DNA of 64,000 nucleotides from Halioglobus sp. Its GTDB lineage: Bacteria > Pseudomonadota > Gammaproteobacteria > Pseudomonadales > Halieaceae. The notes under the pieces were generated by a model, which worked only from the letters and a program-made list of their open reading frames with translations, was not told where the DNA came from and did no database searches. A program made the position numbers and the translations under genes. Each line of letters begins with the position of its first letter. Position 1 is the stretch's first letter. The DNA is taken from the NCBI GenBank assembly GCA_013214285.1, contig JABSPW010000002.1:1-64000 (forward strand), in the 5' to 3' direction. Shown piece by piece: positions 39,128 to 48,895 of this stretch.

Positions 39128-40093
39128 ATGCCCAGCAGTGCTTACAGCGATTCCGAATTCACAGCGAAAACGCCGCAGGCGAATAGCGGGCCGTTAATCA
39201 TTCATGGCGGTGGTGAATCGCTGTTCGATTACGCGCACCGTGAGCGGCAGCGCTTGCTGTATGAGGTGCAGTCGGGAGTTGGCGTCCTATTGCGTGGTTT
39301 TGCTGAAAGTGGCGCACAAGCATTGCGCTCACTGGCTGTGGTATTCGGTCATAATTTGAGTGTCTAGGAATTTGGATCCACGCCGAGACAGTCGGTGGCG
39401 GCGCAGGTCTATACGTCAACAGAGTATCCCGCCCACCAGACTATTCCTTTGCACAACGAGCAGTCGTATACCAAACCGTGGCCCTCGCTTATCTGGTTCC
39501 ATGCCATGGTAGTCGCCCGGTATGGCGGTGAGACGCCGGTGGCCGATGCGCGTAGGGTGTATCGCCGGCTCGATCCAGGTATACGTGCCCAATTCAGCCG
39601 GAGACAATTGCGGTACGTTCGCAACTATGGAAACGGCCTGGATCTGGGCTGGAAGCAGGTCTTTGGTACGGAAGATAGGGCGCAGGTGGCACAGTTCTGT
39701 CACCAGCGTGATCTTGGGTTTGAGTGGCGCAATGACGATGAATTACGTACCTGGGAAATCTGTCAGTCAGAGACACATCACCCGGTGTCCGGAGAGCCGG
39801 TCTGGTTTAACCAGGCCCATTTGTTTCATGTCTCTTCGCTAGAGCAAAACACCCGGGAAACACTGCTGTCGATCGTCGAGGAAGAGGACCTGCCGAGGAA
39901 CGTTTATTACGGCGATGGCGGTCCGATTGAAGAGAGCGTACTTACCGAAATCCGTGCGGTGTATGAGGAGGAGAAGCGGCTTGTCTGTTGGCAGCCGGGT
40001 GATTTTTTAATGCTCGATAATGTAATTACCGCGCATGGCCGGGAACCCTTTGAAGGTGATCGTCAAGTGGTCGTTGCCATGGCGTCTGCCTGA
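39128..40093 (+). pseudogene. Stand-alone SyrP/TauD-family beta-hydroxylase-like gene interrupted by in-frame TAG
   Basis: ORFs 39047..39367 and 39395..40093 are in the same frame, separated by TAG at 39365-39367: VGVLLRGF...FGHNLSV*EFGSTPRQSVAAQVYTSTEYPAHQTIPLHNEQSY...DNVITAHGREPFEGDRQVVVAM; homologous to the TauD domain of 53712..56399. Confidence 0.75.
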
Positions 40094-40134
40094 AGGCGTT
40101 GTAGCCACTTAACAGAGTGAGGAAACGAGTCTGA

Positions 40135-42252
40135 ATGAATACTACAGCGTTACCGCGCAGCGTTAACTACCGCAGCTTGCCTCAGCGACTGGAGGAACTT
40201 GCGGCTGTGCAGCCCTGCTCGAAGGCCTTTACCTTCCTGTCCGATCACGGTTGCGAAGACGTCCGCACGTTTGAGGAAGTGAGTCGGCGGGCACAGTCGG
40301 GTGCCAGAGCGTTGCTCAGCCGGGTTAACGCGGGCGATCGCGTTATTCTGCTATTTCAGCCGGGCCCCGCATTTATCGAAGGGTTTCTTGCCTGTCTCTA
40401 TGCAAAGGTTATCGCCGTACCCGTGTACTTTCCGCAGAACCGTGACAGCGATTGGGAGAAGCTCGCCTTGATTGCCGAGGATTGCGGCGCTGCGGCGTTC
40501 TTCGCCCTGGGGGCAACCCGCGACAAGGTCCAGGGCCGCTGTCAATCGATTCGCTCACTGGCCGCCCTCCTGTGGATTGCGCTGGATGAAAGGGTCTGGG
40601 CAGCGACGACAGTCCTGCCAGACGATCCGGCAAGCTTCGACGCGGATGCAACGGCTTTTCTGCAATACACCTCAGGTTCAACTGGCGATCCAAAAGGTGT
40701 GATGGTAACGCATCGCAACATACTGCATAACCTTGAGGTGATCGCCACGCGGCTGCAATTGTCTTCGGAATCCGTGGGCGCGTCCTGGCTGCCCCCCTAT
40801 CACGATATGGGTCTGATTGGCGGCATCCTTGTGCCACTGTACGTCGGTTTCCACGTTGTGCATATGTCGCCACTTTCCTTTCTAAAGAGTCCGCTGCGCT
40901 GGTTACGGGTGCTGTCAGATTATCGTGTCACCGTCACAGCAGCGCCGAACTTTGCGTATGAGCTCTGTGTGCAGAGATTGTCGTCGCAGCAGACGGCAGG
41001 TCTGGATTTATCGGCTTGGCGGGTTGTGTGCAATGGCGCCGAGCCGATCAATCCCGCGACACTGAGGGCGTTTTCTGCGGCCATGGCGTCCGTAGGCTTT
41101 CGTCCCGCCACATACTTGTGCTGTTACGGTCTGGCGGAGAGCACGCTAATGGTGACGGGCCAAGATGTTGCAGCGGAACCCACGGTGATTTCGCTAGACC
41201 GACAGGCGCTGTCTGAGCACATTACCAAGCCTGCTGGTTCAGAGAGCATGCAGATGGTCGGCTGTGGGAGCCCGGGCATCGATATGGATGTGCTCATCGT
41301 CAACCCGGAAGCCCGCCGCCCGCTGGAAGATGGTGCGGTGGGGGAAATCTGGGTTGCCGGGCCCAGTGTTGCTGCTGGTTACTGGGGGCGGCCTGAGTTG
41401 TCAAAGGACGTGTTTGATGTGCCCCTAGACACAGGTCGTGGTTTTTTGCGTACGGGAGATCTGGGCTTCGTTAGGGACGGAGAACTCTTTGTCACGGGTC
41501 GCCTCAAGGATTTAATCGTTATCAACGGCAGAAACCTGTACCCGCAAGATCTGGAAGCGGTGGCCGTTGCCGCCGATGACGCTTTAATGCCCAACAGTGC
41601 CGCCTGCTTCTCTGTCACAGAGCAGGGTGATGAGCAGCTGGTAGTGACCGTAGAGGTGCGCCGCACTCATCGCAAGCGCGTTGACGCGCAGGCCGTATGT
41701 CGGAGCATCGCTGCGACACTGGCGCGCGAGGTTGGGGTAAGGCCCAGCCACTGCGTCCTGCTGCAGCCTTCGACTTCTCTGAAAACGTCCAGCGGCAAGA
41801 TCCGGCGCCATGCCACAAAGGAGGCGTTTGAACAGGGTGTCTTGCGCGTTCTCTCCCAGTGGCAGGGGCGGGGGAGTTCCGACATTGCGCTTGAGCTTGG
41901 GGTCGGCAGGGAGGAGTTGCTGGCGTTGAGTGGTGTGCGACGCAAAAAGTGCCTGCAGAAAGCGCTGCTGCGTATGGTCGCCGTCAGGGCCGAGTGCCCG
42001 GTCGGGGACATTGATCCGGCTGCTTCCGTATTTGATATCGGATTGGATTCCCTGGCCGTAGTTGAGCTGTCAGAGGCTATTTCTTCCAGCTTAGATGTTG
42101 TGTTGGACCAGGCGGTGTTACTCGAAAACGCTAACCTTGTATCCCTTGTTGAGCACGTCCTAGGTGAGCTGGATAGGGCGGACGCAACAGGCTTTCTGGG
42201 CTCGGAAGACGTCAGTGATCGGCCCGGTCAGGGTCAGTGGTTGGGAGCATGA
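40135..42252 (+). CDS. Fatty acyl-AMP ligase (FAAL) with C-terminal acyl carrier domain
   Basis: TAFLQYTSGSTGDPKGVMVTHRNILHN, SWLPPYHDMGLIGGILVPLY, LKDLIVINGRNLYPQDLE; ACP site VFDIGLDSLAVVEL. Confidence 0.92.
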   Translation: MNTTALPRSVNYRSLPQRLEELAAVQPCSKAFTFLSDHGCEDVRTFEEVSRRAQSGARALLSRVNAGDRVILLFQPGPAFIEGFLACLYAKVIAVPVYFPQNRDSDWEKLALIAEDCGAAAFFALGATRDKVQGRCQSIRSLAALLWIALDERVWAATTVLPDDPASFDADATAFLQYTSGSTGDPKGVMVTHRNILHNLEVIATRLQLSSESVGASWLPPYHDMGLIGGILVPLYVGFHVVHMSPLSFLKSPLRWLRVLSDYRVTVTAAPNFAYELCVQRLSSQQTAGLDLSAWRVVCNGAEPINPATLRAFSAAMASVGFRPATYLCCYGLAESTLMVTGQDVAAEPTVISLDRQALSEHITKPAGSESMQMVGCGSPGIDMDVLIVNPEARRPLEDGAVGEIWVAGPSVAAGYWGRPELSKDVFDVPLDTGRGFLRTGDLGFVRDGELFVTGRLKDLIVINGRNLYPQDLEAVAVAADDALMPNSAACFSVTEQGDEQLVVTVEVRRTHRKRVDAQAVCRSIAATLAREVGVRPSHCVLLQPSTSLKTSSGKIRRHATKEAFEQGVLRVLSQWQGRGSSDIALELGVGREELLALSGVRRKKCLQKALLRMVAVRAECPVGDIDPAASVFDIGLDSLAVVELSEAISSSLDVVLDQAVLLENANLVSLVEHVLGELDRADATGFLGSEDVSDRPGQGQWLGA

Positions 42253-42319
42253 TGATGAAGCCGTGCCTCAGCCTAATGTATTTGACTCGGATTAAAGGAT
42301 CACAAGCTATCTGGAGGGA

Positions 42320-45300
42320 GTGATGGGCGTCGATACCTCAAGCATGGGAAAGATCACGGCCGCCGTTGAAGGCGCTGTCACCGATATTGCCATCATCGGT
42401 ATGGGGTGCCGTTTTCCGGGTGCGGACTCTCCCGGCCAGTTCTGGCAGAACCAGCTCGCGCAGCGTGACTGCGTGACTACGGTTCCCCGTGATCGCTGGG
42501 ATTGGCGTCGCTTCCACGATGACGACCCTGAGCGCCCCGGCAAGTTGTACTTTAATCGTGGTGGTTATCTCAATGACATCGATCGTTTTGATGCGGATTT
42601 CTTTGGTATCGCACCCGCTGAATCGCGCTACTTGGATCCCCAGCAGAGGCTGTTGCTGGAGGTCGCTTGGGAGACGCTAGAAAATGCGCAAATTCAGCCC
42701 GCTGCGGTCCGTAGCACAGACCTGGGCGTGTTTATTGGTATATCAGCGCTGGACTATGCCACGATGACGGCCCAGCAAACGCCGCTGGATAAAATATCCC
42801 CTTATTGTGCGACAGGCTCTGCATTAAGTACCGCTGCAGGTCGCCTTGCTTATTTTCTTGGTACCCACGGACCGGCCATGTCGATAGATACGGCCTGCTC
42901 ATCCTCGTTGGTAGCGTTACATACTGCGATACGAAGTTTGCGGGCGGGGGAGAGCAGCCAAGCTCTTGTCGCTGGAGTCAACGTGTTGCTTGCGATCGAG
43001 CCAAGTATGAATTTTGCCCGCGCTCACATGCTATCCGCCGATGGCAAGTGCAAGACGTTTTCCGAGCAAGCCGACGGTTACGTGCGTGGTGAAGGGTGTG
43101 GTGCTGTATTGTTGAAGCCGCTGGCCGAGGCCGAGGTAGCTGGTGATCGCATCTTTGCTGTGATTCGCGGCAGTGCAGTAAACCAGGACGGAGCCAGTGC
43201 CGGGCTTACCGCACCCTACGGTCCTGCTCAGAGTGCAGTGATACGTAAGGCGCTTGAAGACGCTGATGCAGCGCCGGATGATATTGGTTATCTGGAAGCC
43301 CACGGCACAGGTACGCCGCTTGGCGATCCAATTGAATTAAAAGCACTCACCGCAGTATTCAGAACAGATTCGCGCCATGCGCCGCTTCCCGTGGGCTCGG
43401 TGAAAACACAGATCGGCCACCTGGAACCGGCGGCGGGCATGGCCAGTCTGATTCGCGTCGTCTTGTCGCTGCAGTCAAAAACACTGCCTGCACACCTTTG
43501 GGCTGAAGAGCCGACGACCAAGGTTGACTGGGATATGGCTGGGCTCAGAGTTATGGGTGCTCCCGAGCCATGGGATACCTCTGGCCCGCGGGTCGCCGGC
43601 GTGAGTGGCTTCGGTTTCTCTGGTACCAATGCGCACGTGGTCCTGCAGGAGTACTTGGCAACTGCGCAGAGCAGGGCAGTGTCTGACACGCTGAGTGATG
43701 CAGGCGAGAGTGCTTCTGCATTGTTTTGTCTCTCGGCGAAAGATTCCGTGGCGTTGGTGGAACTTGGTTGCCGTTATCTCGACGTCGTGCGGCAGAATCA
43801 GGCACTGGATATAAGGCAGCTCGCGTTTGCCACTGTGGCGCGCCGGGCGGACTTCCCTTCCAGGGCATGGTGGTGTGTTGCTGACCGTGACGAGCTGATT
43901 GCCGGATTGGAGACTTTGGCACAGGCTGACGCTGAGACACTGGATACCGCAGGTATTAACTATTCCAGAACGCGATCCGTCAACGATCCAGTCATTGCTT
44001 TCATGTTCTCGGGGCAGGGTTCCCAGTGGGCCGGGATGGGGCAGTCGCTGTACCAGCATAACCGTGTTTTTCGCGCAAACTTTGCCCGCTGTGATGCTGT
44101 ATTCCAGCAGGAACGTCGGGGTCAATCGCTAGCCGCAATGGTCTTTGGCGAAGGAAATGATGACTCGTTAATGCTTACCGCCAATACGCAGCCGGCCCTG
44201 TATGCTTTTGAGGCGTCGCTTGCAGCGTGCCTGACATCCGCAGGTTTACGCCCTGCGATTGTGCTGGGTCACAGCATTGGCGAGTTTGTTGCTGCGCACG
44301 TCGCCGGCGTATTCACCCTGGAAGACGGTATGCGGCTTGTCTGCAAGCGTGGATCAGCGATGCAGGCACTGCCTGTCGGGGGTGGCATGCTCGCTGTATT
44401 TGACACTGAGGACAGTCTGCGCCAGCGAATCGATGATGAGGGTTTTGAGCTTGATATAGCGGCCGTGAATGCGCCATCCCAGGTGGTGGTGTCTGGATCG
44501 CAGTTCCAGCTTGACGCGCTGGCTAATCGGCTGACTAACGCCGGCGTCACGACGCGTGCACTGAAAGTGTCTCATGCCTTTCACTCACGGCTTATGCAGC
44601 CAATGCTAGAGCCGTTTCGCGAAGCCTGCGAAGCGGTAGACTTCCGACCGCCGGAATGCGAACTGATCAGTAATGTAACGGGCCAAGCCGTGGGGGCAGA
44701 GGTGGCTACGACACAATACTGGATGGAGCATGTGCGTGCACCGGTGCAGTTTTGTCAGTCTGTGCGTGCGCTGGCCACCGCTTATTGCGATCTGCTGCTG
44801 GAAGTCGGACCGCAGGCGACGCTCAGCGCTAGCGCTAAACTGTGTTTGGCTGAAGATATGTCGGATGAGGAGATGCCGGCTATTTACCCTTGCAGTCGGC
44901 GCGGTCAGGACTCAGTGGAGGCCTTTCGATTGACACTGGGTGCCTGCTATGGCCGGGGCGTCGTTCCAGATTGGTCGGCAGAAATCCTTCAGTGGCGCGA
45001 TACGGTGCCAGCCAGAACGGATTTGACGCTACCTAATTATCCGTTCCAGAGGCAGTCATTCTGGTTTTCGGAGCGCATGCCGCGCGAACGTTGGGAGAGT
45101 GCGCTGAGAGATCCCACGGCCAGCGTTGGAACGTTCTGCGATGGGCTGCTAGGCCGAACGCTACCGCTGGCGGTAGGTATAGATGATTGTTCCATTTATC
45201 AGGCGGTGATGACGCCCAACACGCCTGAATTTTTGGACGACCATCGAGTTTTCTCGGAAATTGTTTTTCCTGCTGCGGGTTATCTGGACATGTTGGTAGG

Positions 45301-48300
45301 GGCAGTCCGCCAGCACCCTAAGGCGTCCGCTGCCGGTGCGTTGATCTTGCGCGATATTGTTATTCGTCGCCCGATCATCCTCGGTAAGCACCCCGTTACC
45401 CTGCAGACAGTCCGTAAGACCGATACGGTAACTATTTTTGTACTCGATGGTAATTCAGAGCAATGGCAGCCAGTGGCTGGCGCAAGATTTGATTTTGCTG
45501 ATAGGGCGGTGGAGTCTTTAGCGACAGCCGTTCCTTCGGCTGCTGACCGCGACGTGTCTGCATTCTATGGTGCTATGCGTGAACACGGGCTTCAGTACGG
45601 CTCCGCGTTTCGAACTGTAAGTGCCATCTCGGTTGATGAAAGTGGTGAGACGGCGCGGGTATTCGCTGAGCTATCGCGACGGTCGGTGGCGCTGGATTCC
45701 TACAGGGGACTGATCGATCCCACGCTCCTGGACGGTGCCTTTCAAACGGCAGCGGCGTTGCTGATCGATGGAGAAGAAGCGGGCTTGCACCCCGATCGGG
45801 TGTTTTTGCCGGTAGCCATCGACGAAGTGAGTGTCCCATTAGCCTGTGAAGCTATTCCAAGCACCGCTCAAACCGAGTTGACTCTCGTCGAACAGCGGCC
45901 CGCATTCAGCCGTGTAGACCTCAAGTTGCGGTATGCAGGTGAGACGACGGTCATCAGCGTTACAGGTTTGCGTCTGTTCAGCGCAAATCGAGAAAGTCTG
46001 CTGGCGGGCCAAGACGAAGAGGTTGCGAAGGACGACGCTAGTTTTGAACTTGTCTGGCACACCACCGCTCCGGCTCTTGCTGATCAACATGAAGGGGGTC
46101 GTTGGCTATTGGTGCATTGGGACTGGGGCGGCGCCAATGACCTGCAGGCGCAGCTGCACGAGCGTGGTCTAGATATAGATCTCTTTTCTCTGGGGTCCAC
46201 GGAAAGGCTGACACCAGAAGGCTTTGACGTCGAGCTTGATGAGGCGCTTGGCGCCTCAGCGCAGGTCGCAGGTATCTTGGTTATGCCGCCTGCGCAGGGC
46301 GCAGGCGATTTAGCAGTCGAGACACTTGATCCTGGCTATCGGTTTTTGAGAGCGATAAATGCCTTGCCCAGTAGTCGCTTCAATCGCCTTGTTGTACTGC
46401 GTTCCTCCCAGACTAGTGATGCGCAATCGCAGCTATCTGACACTGCTGCTGAGGCTTTTGCGGCAATGAGTAGTGTTGTTGCTAAAGAATGCGGCTGGTT
46501 GTTTGCACAAATTGAATTCAGTTCTACCCCGACGGTATTCGACTTAATGGCCAAGGAGTTGGCGGGGCCACTTCCCGACCGCAGACTGCGTTTGCGTGAC
46601 ACGGACCGTCAGGCTCTGCGCCTCACATCAAAGGCTTCGCAGATCACTCCAACCGACCTCAGGCTGCTGGATAAGGGCTCTGACTATCGCCTTATGCTGA
46701 AGGATTACGGTGGCTTTGATCAGTTGGTGTTGGACCCGGTGTCCATTGCCTCGCCGTCCGGTGCAGAGGTGAGCGTGCGTATAGAGGCGGCGGCATTGAA
46801 CTTCAAAGATCTGCTTGTGGCCCTTGGAGGTCTTGCAGAGTACTTAGAAAGTGTGGGCTACGCGCATCCCTCCAAGGTGCCACTCGGATTTGAGGCTGCG
46901 GGCGTGGTAACGGCGGTGGGTGATAGCGTCACCGATCTTGTGCCGGGCCAGAAAGTTGTTGTCACCCAGACGGGGTGTATGGCCAGTGCAGTTACGGTCT
47001 CTAGAAATTGTGTGGCAGCTCTGCCAGTTGGTTTGAGCTTTGCAGAGGGTGCGGCGCTTCCGACGGTCTTTATGACTGCCTTGTATGCTTTGGAGCAGTT
47101 GGCGGAGCTTGGCGCAGGAGATAGCGTTTTGATTCACGCCGCCGCAGGAGGTGTTGGTCAGGCTGCGCTGCAGGTGGCACGTGCTCGTGGTGCCAAAATC
47201 TTTGCAACCGCCTCTCCATCGAAGTGGTCCTGGCTGCGGTCACAGGGCGTTGATCATGTATACAGCTCACGTGACACGGCATTTGCCAGGGCGATCATTG
47301 CCGACACTGACGGTGCGGGAGTGAGTGTGGTGCTGAATGCCCTAAATGGGGATTTTATTGAAGCTGGCCTAGACGCTCTCGCCGAGGGTGGTCGTTTTAT
47401 TGAGATCGGTAAGGTGGGGGTCTGGACTGCAGAACAGATGCGCGAGCGCAGGCCTGATGTGTCCTACCATCTGTTCGATCTCGCGGATGTTACTTCACAG
47501 CAGCCGGAAGTTTTTCTCAAGCTGCAGCGTGCGCTCTGGTCCAGGTTCGAGTCTGGGGAGTTCGTCGCACTCCCTACAGAAGTATTTGACGTGCAGGAGG
47601 CGGAAAGCGCGATGCGGCACATGAGCCAGGCCCGCCATATCGGCAAAGTCGCGCTCAGGTTCCCTCGGCACCGTTCTGGCTCACCGGTTAGCAGTGACCG
47701 GAGTTATCTGGTGACGGGCGCTAGTGGTGGTATTGGTATCGCGTTGGTGGAATGGCTGGTAGGACTGGGAGCTGAAAATCTGTTGTTGACCAGCCGCAAA
47801 GCGTCGGAGGACCTGCAATCCTTGTTAGAAAAACTGCAGGTAGAGCGTATCAATATCCGCTGGCTTGCCGGCGACATCGCGAATGCAGCTCATGTCGATC
47901 GCTGCGTGGAGGTGGCGCAGAGCATGGCGCCATTGGCTGGGGTGTTTCACGCCGCTGGGGCAACGACAGATGGCCTGTTTGCCGATATGAACTGGGGCGC
48001 ACTGCGCGATGTGTTTGCCGGCAAAGCCGAGGGTGGCTGGCACCTGCATCGAGCGACCGAGACAATACACCAGCTAGAGCATTTTATTGTCTTCTCCTCC
48101 GTATCATCTGTGTACTCGACACCGGGCCAAAGTAACTATGCTGCCGCAAACGCCGCCCTTGATCGCCTTGTTGAAATACGCTGGGCGAGCGGCTTGCCGG
48201 CGCTGGGCATCAACTGGGGACCCTGGGCCGGCGCGGGAATGGCGGCGGGCATGGAAGATACATTCGCCCGGTTAGGTGTCAGGCCTTTGCAGCCGAGTCG

Positions 48301-48895
48301 TGCCCTCGGTGTCTTGAAGCGTGCCATGCTTGAGCCGCCGCGACGCGCCCGTTTGTTAGTCACTGAAACGCAGTGGGATACGTTCACCAAGATTAACGAT
48401 GACAGTTTATTCGAACTATTGAATGAGGGTGCGTCTTCTACGACAGCTGGGGTGGATGACACCGTTCGGGGTGAACTGAGAGAAGAGCTTGTTGGACTTG
48501 CGACGCCACAGCGTCGCAGGGCGTTACAACAATACCTGCAGAGGCAGCTGGCAAATACCCTGGGTCTTCCCGGCGATCAGTTGCTGGATGCCTCCGCGAG
48601 CTTTTTCGACCTCGGTCTTGATTCGCTTATGGGTATGGAATTAAAGGGCAGACTTGAACAGGCCCTTGATATGCGACTTCAGCCAACGGTGCTGATCGAA
48701 GCTGGAAATTTGGAAGAACTCACCGAGACATTACTTGCACTGCTGACCGCCGAATTGACTGAGTTGGCCGTCGAGACACTGCCTCAAACGGATGCCTGCG
48801 TTGCTGATGAAGAGTCGCTAGAGGGTCTCAGTGAGGACGAATTGGAGGCGCTGTTGGCGGCCTCTCTCGATGATTTAGATAAGGTACTGTCGTGA
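42320..48895 (+). CDS. Type I PKS module, apparent order KS-AT-DH-ER-KR-ACP
   Basis: KS DTACSSSL, EAHGTGTPLGDPIE; AT GHSIGEFVA with HAFH (malonyl type); DH-like DHRVFSEIVFPAAGYLD; ER HAAAGGVGQAALQVA; KR YLVTGASGGIG; ACP FFDLGLDSLMGMEL. Confidence 0.95.
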   Translation: MMGVDTSSMGKITAAVEGAVTDIAIIGMGCRFPGADSPGQFWQNQLAQRDCVTTVPRDRWDWRRFHDDDPERPGKLYFNRGGYLNDIDRFDADFFGIAPAESRYLDPQQRLLLEVAWETLENAQIQPAAVRSTDLGVFIGISALDYATMTAQQTPLDKISPYCATGSALSTAAGRLAYFLGTHGPAMSIDTACSSSLVALHTAIRSLRAGESSQALVAGVNVLLAIEPSMNFARAHMLSADGKCKTFSEQADGYVRGEGCGAVLLKPLAEAEVAGDRIFAVIRGSAVNQDGASAGLTAPYGPAQSAVIRKALEDADAAPDDIGYLEAHGTGTPLGDPIELKALTAVFRTDSRHAPLPVGSVKTQIGHLEPAAGMASLIRVVLSLQSKTLPAHLWAEEPTTKVDWDMAGLRVMGAPEPWDTSGPRVAGVSGFGFSGTNAHVVLQEYLATAQSRAVSDTLSDAGESASALFCLSAKDSVALVELGCRYLDVVRQNQALDIRQLAFATVARRADFPSRAWWCVADRDELIAGLETLAQADAETLDTAGINYSRTRSVNDPVIAFMFSGQGSQWAGMGQSLYQHNRVFRANFARCDAVFQQERRGQSLAAMVFGEGNDDSLMLTANTQPALYAFEASLAACLTSAGLRPAIVLGHSIGEFVAAHVAGVFTLEDGMRLVCKRGSAMQALPVGGGMLAVFDTEDSLRQRIDDEGFELDIAAVNAPSQVVVSGSQFQLDALANRLTNAGVTTRALKVSHAFHSRLMQPMLEPFREACEAVDFRPPECELISNVTGQAVGAEVATTQYWMEHVRAPVQFCQSVRALATAYCDLLLEVGPQATLSASAKLCLAEDMSDEEMPAIYPCSRRGQDSVEAFRLTLGACYGRGVVPDWSAEILQWRDTVPARTDLTLPNYPFQRQSFWFSERMPRERWESALRDPTASVGTFCDGLLGRTLPLAVGIDDCSIYQAVMTPNTPEFLDDHRVFSEIVFPAAGYLDMLVGAVRQHPKASAAGALILRDIVIRRPIILGKHPVTLQTVRKTDTVTIFVLDGNSEQWQPVAGARFDFADRAVESLATAVPSAADRDVSAFYGAMREHGLQYGSAFRTVSAISVDESGETARVFAELSRRSVALDSYRGLIDPTLLDGAFQTAAALLIDGEEAGLHPDRVFLPVAIDEVSVPLACEAIPSTAQTELTLVEQRPAFSRVDLKLRYAGETTVISVTGLRLFSANRESLLAGQDEEVAKDDASFELVWHTTAPALADQHEGGRWLLVHWDWGGANDLQAQLHERGLDIDLFSLGSTERLTPEGFDVELDEALGASAQVAGILVMPPAQGAGDLAVETLDPGYRFLRAINALPSSRFNRLVVLRSSQTSDAQSQLSDTAAEAFAAMSSVVAKECGWLFAQIEFSSTPTVFDLMAKELAGPLPDRRLRLRDTDRQALRLTSKASQITPTDLRLLDKGSDYRLMLKDYGGFDQLVLDPVSIASPSGAEVSVRIEAAALNFKDLLVALGGLAEYLESVGYAHPSKVPLGFEAAGVVTAVGDSVTDLVPGQKVVVTQTGCMASAVTVSRNCVAALPVGLSFAEGAALPTVFMTALYALEQLAELGAGDSVLIHAAAGGVGQAALQVARARGAKIFATASPSKWSWLRSQGVDHVYSSRDTAFARAIIADTDGAGVSVVLNALNGDFIEAGLDALAEGGRFIEIGKVGVWTAEQMRERRPDVSYHLFDLADVTSQQPEVFLKLQRALWSRFESGEFVALPTEVFDVQEAESAMRHMSQARHIGKVALRFPRHRSGSPVSSDRSYLVTGASGGIGIALVEWLVGLGAENLLLTSRKASEDLQSLLEKLQVERINIRWLAGDIANAAHVDRCVEVAQSMAPLAGVFHAAGATTDGLFADMNWGALRDVFAGKAEGGWHLHRATETIHQLEHFIVFSSVSSVYSTPGQSNYAAANAALDRLVEIRWASGLPALGINWGPWAGAGMAAGMEDTFARLGVRPLQPSRALGVLKRAMLEPPRRARLLVTETQWDTFTKINDDSLFELLNEGASSTTAGVDDTVRGELREELVGLATPQRRRALQQYLQRQLANTLGLPGDQLLDASASFFDLGLDSLMGMELKGRLEQALDMRLQPTVLIEAGNLEELTETLLALLTAELTELAVETLPQTDACVADEESLEGLSEDELEALLAASLDDLDKVLS

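Noticed and set aside
35260-39400. Stop-codon recoding (for example TGA=Trp or TAG=sense) to explain the interrupted genes
   Set aside because: Many intact neighbouring genes use TGA, TAG and TAA as normal terminators, and the lesions here include all three stops plus frameshifts and deletions, so ordinary decay is simpler.
43475-44125. 216-aa minus-strand ORF inside PKS
   Set aside because: Antisense shadow ORF in high-GC coding sequence of an intact PKS.
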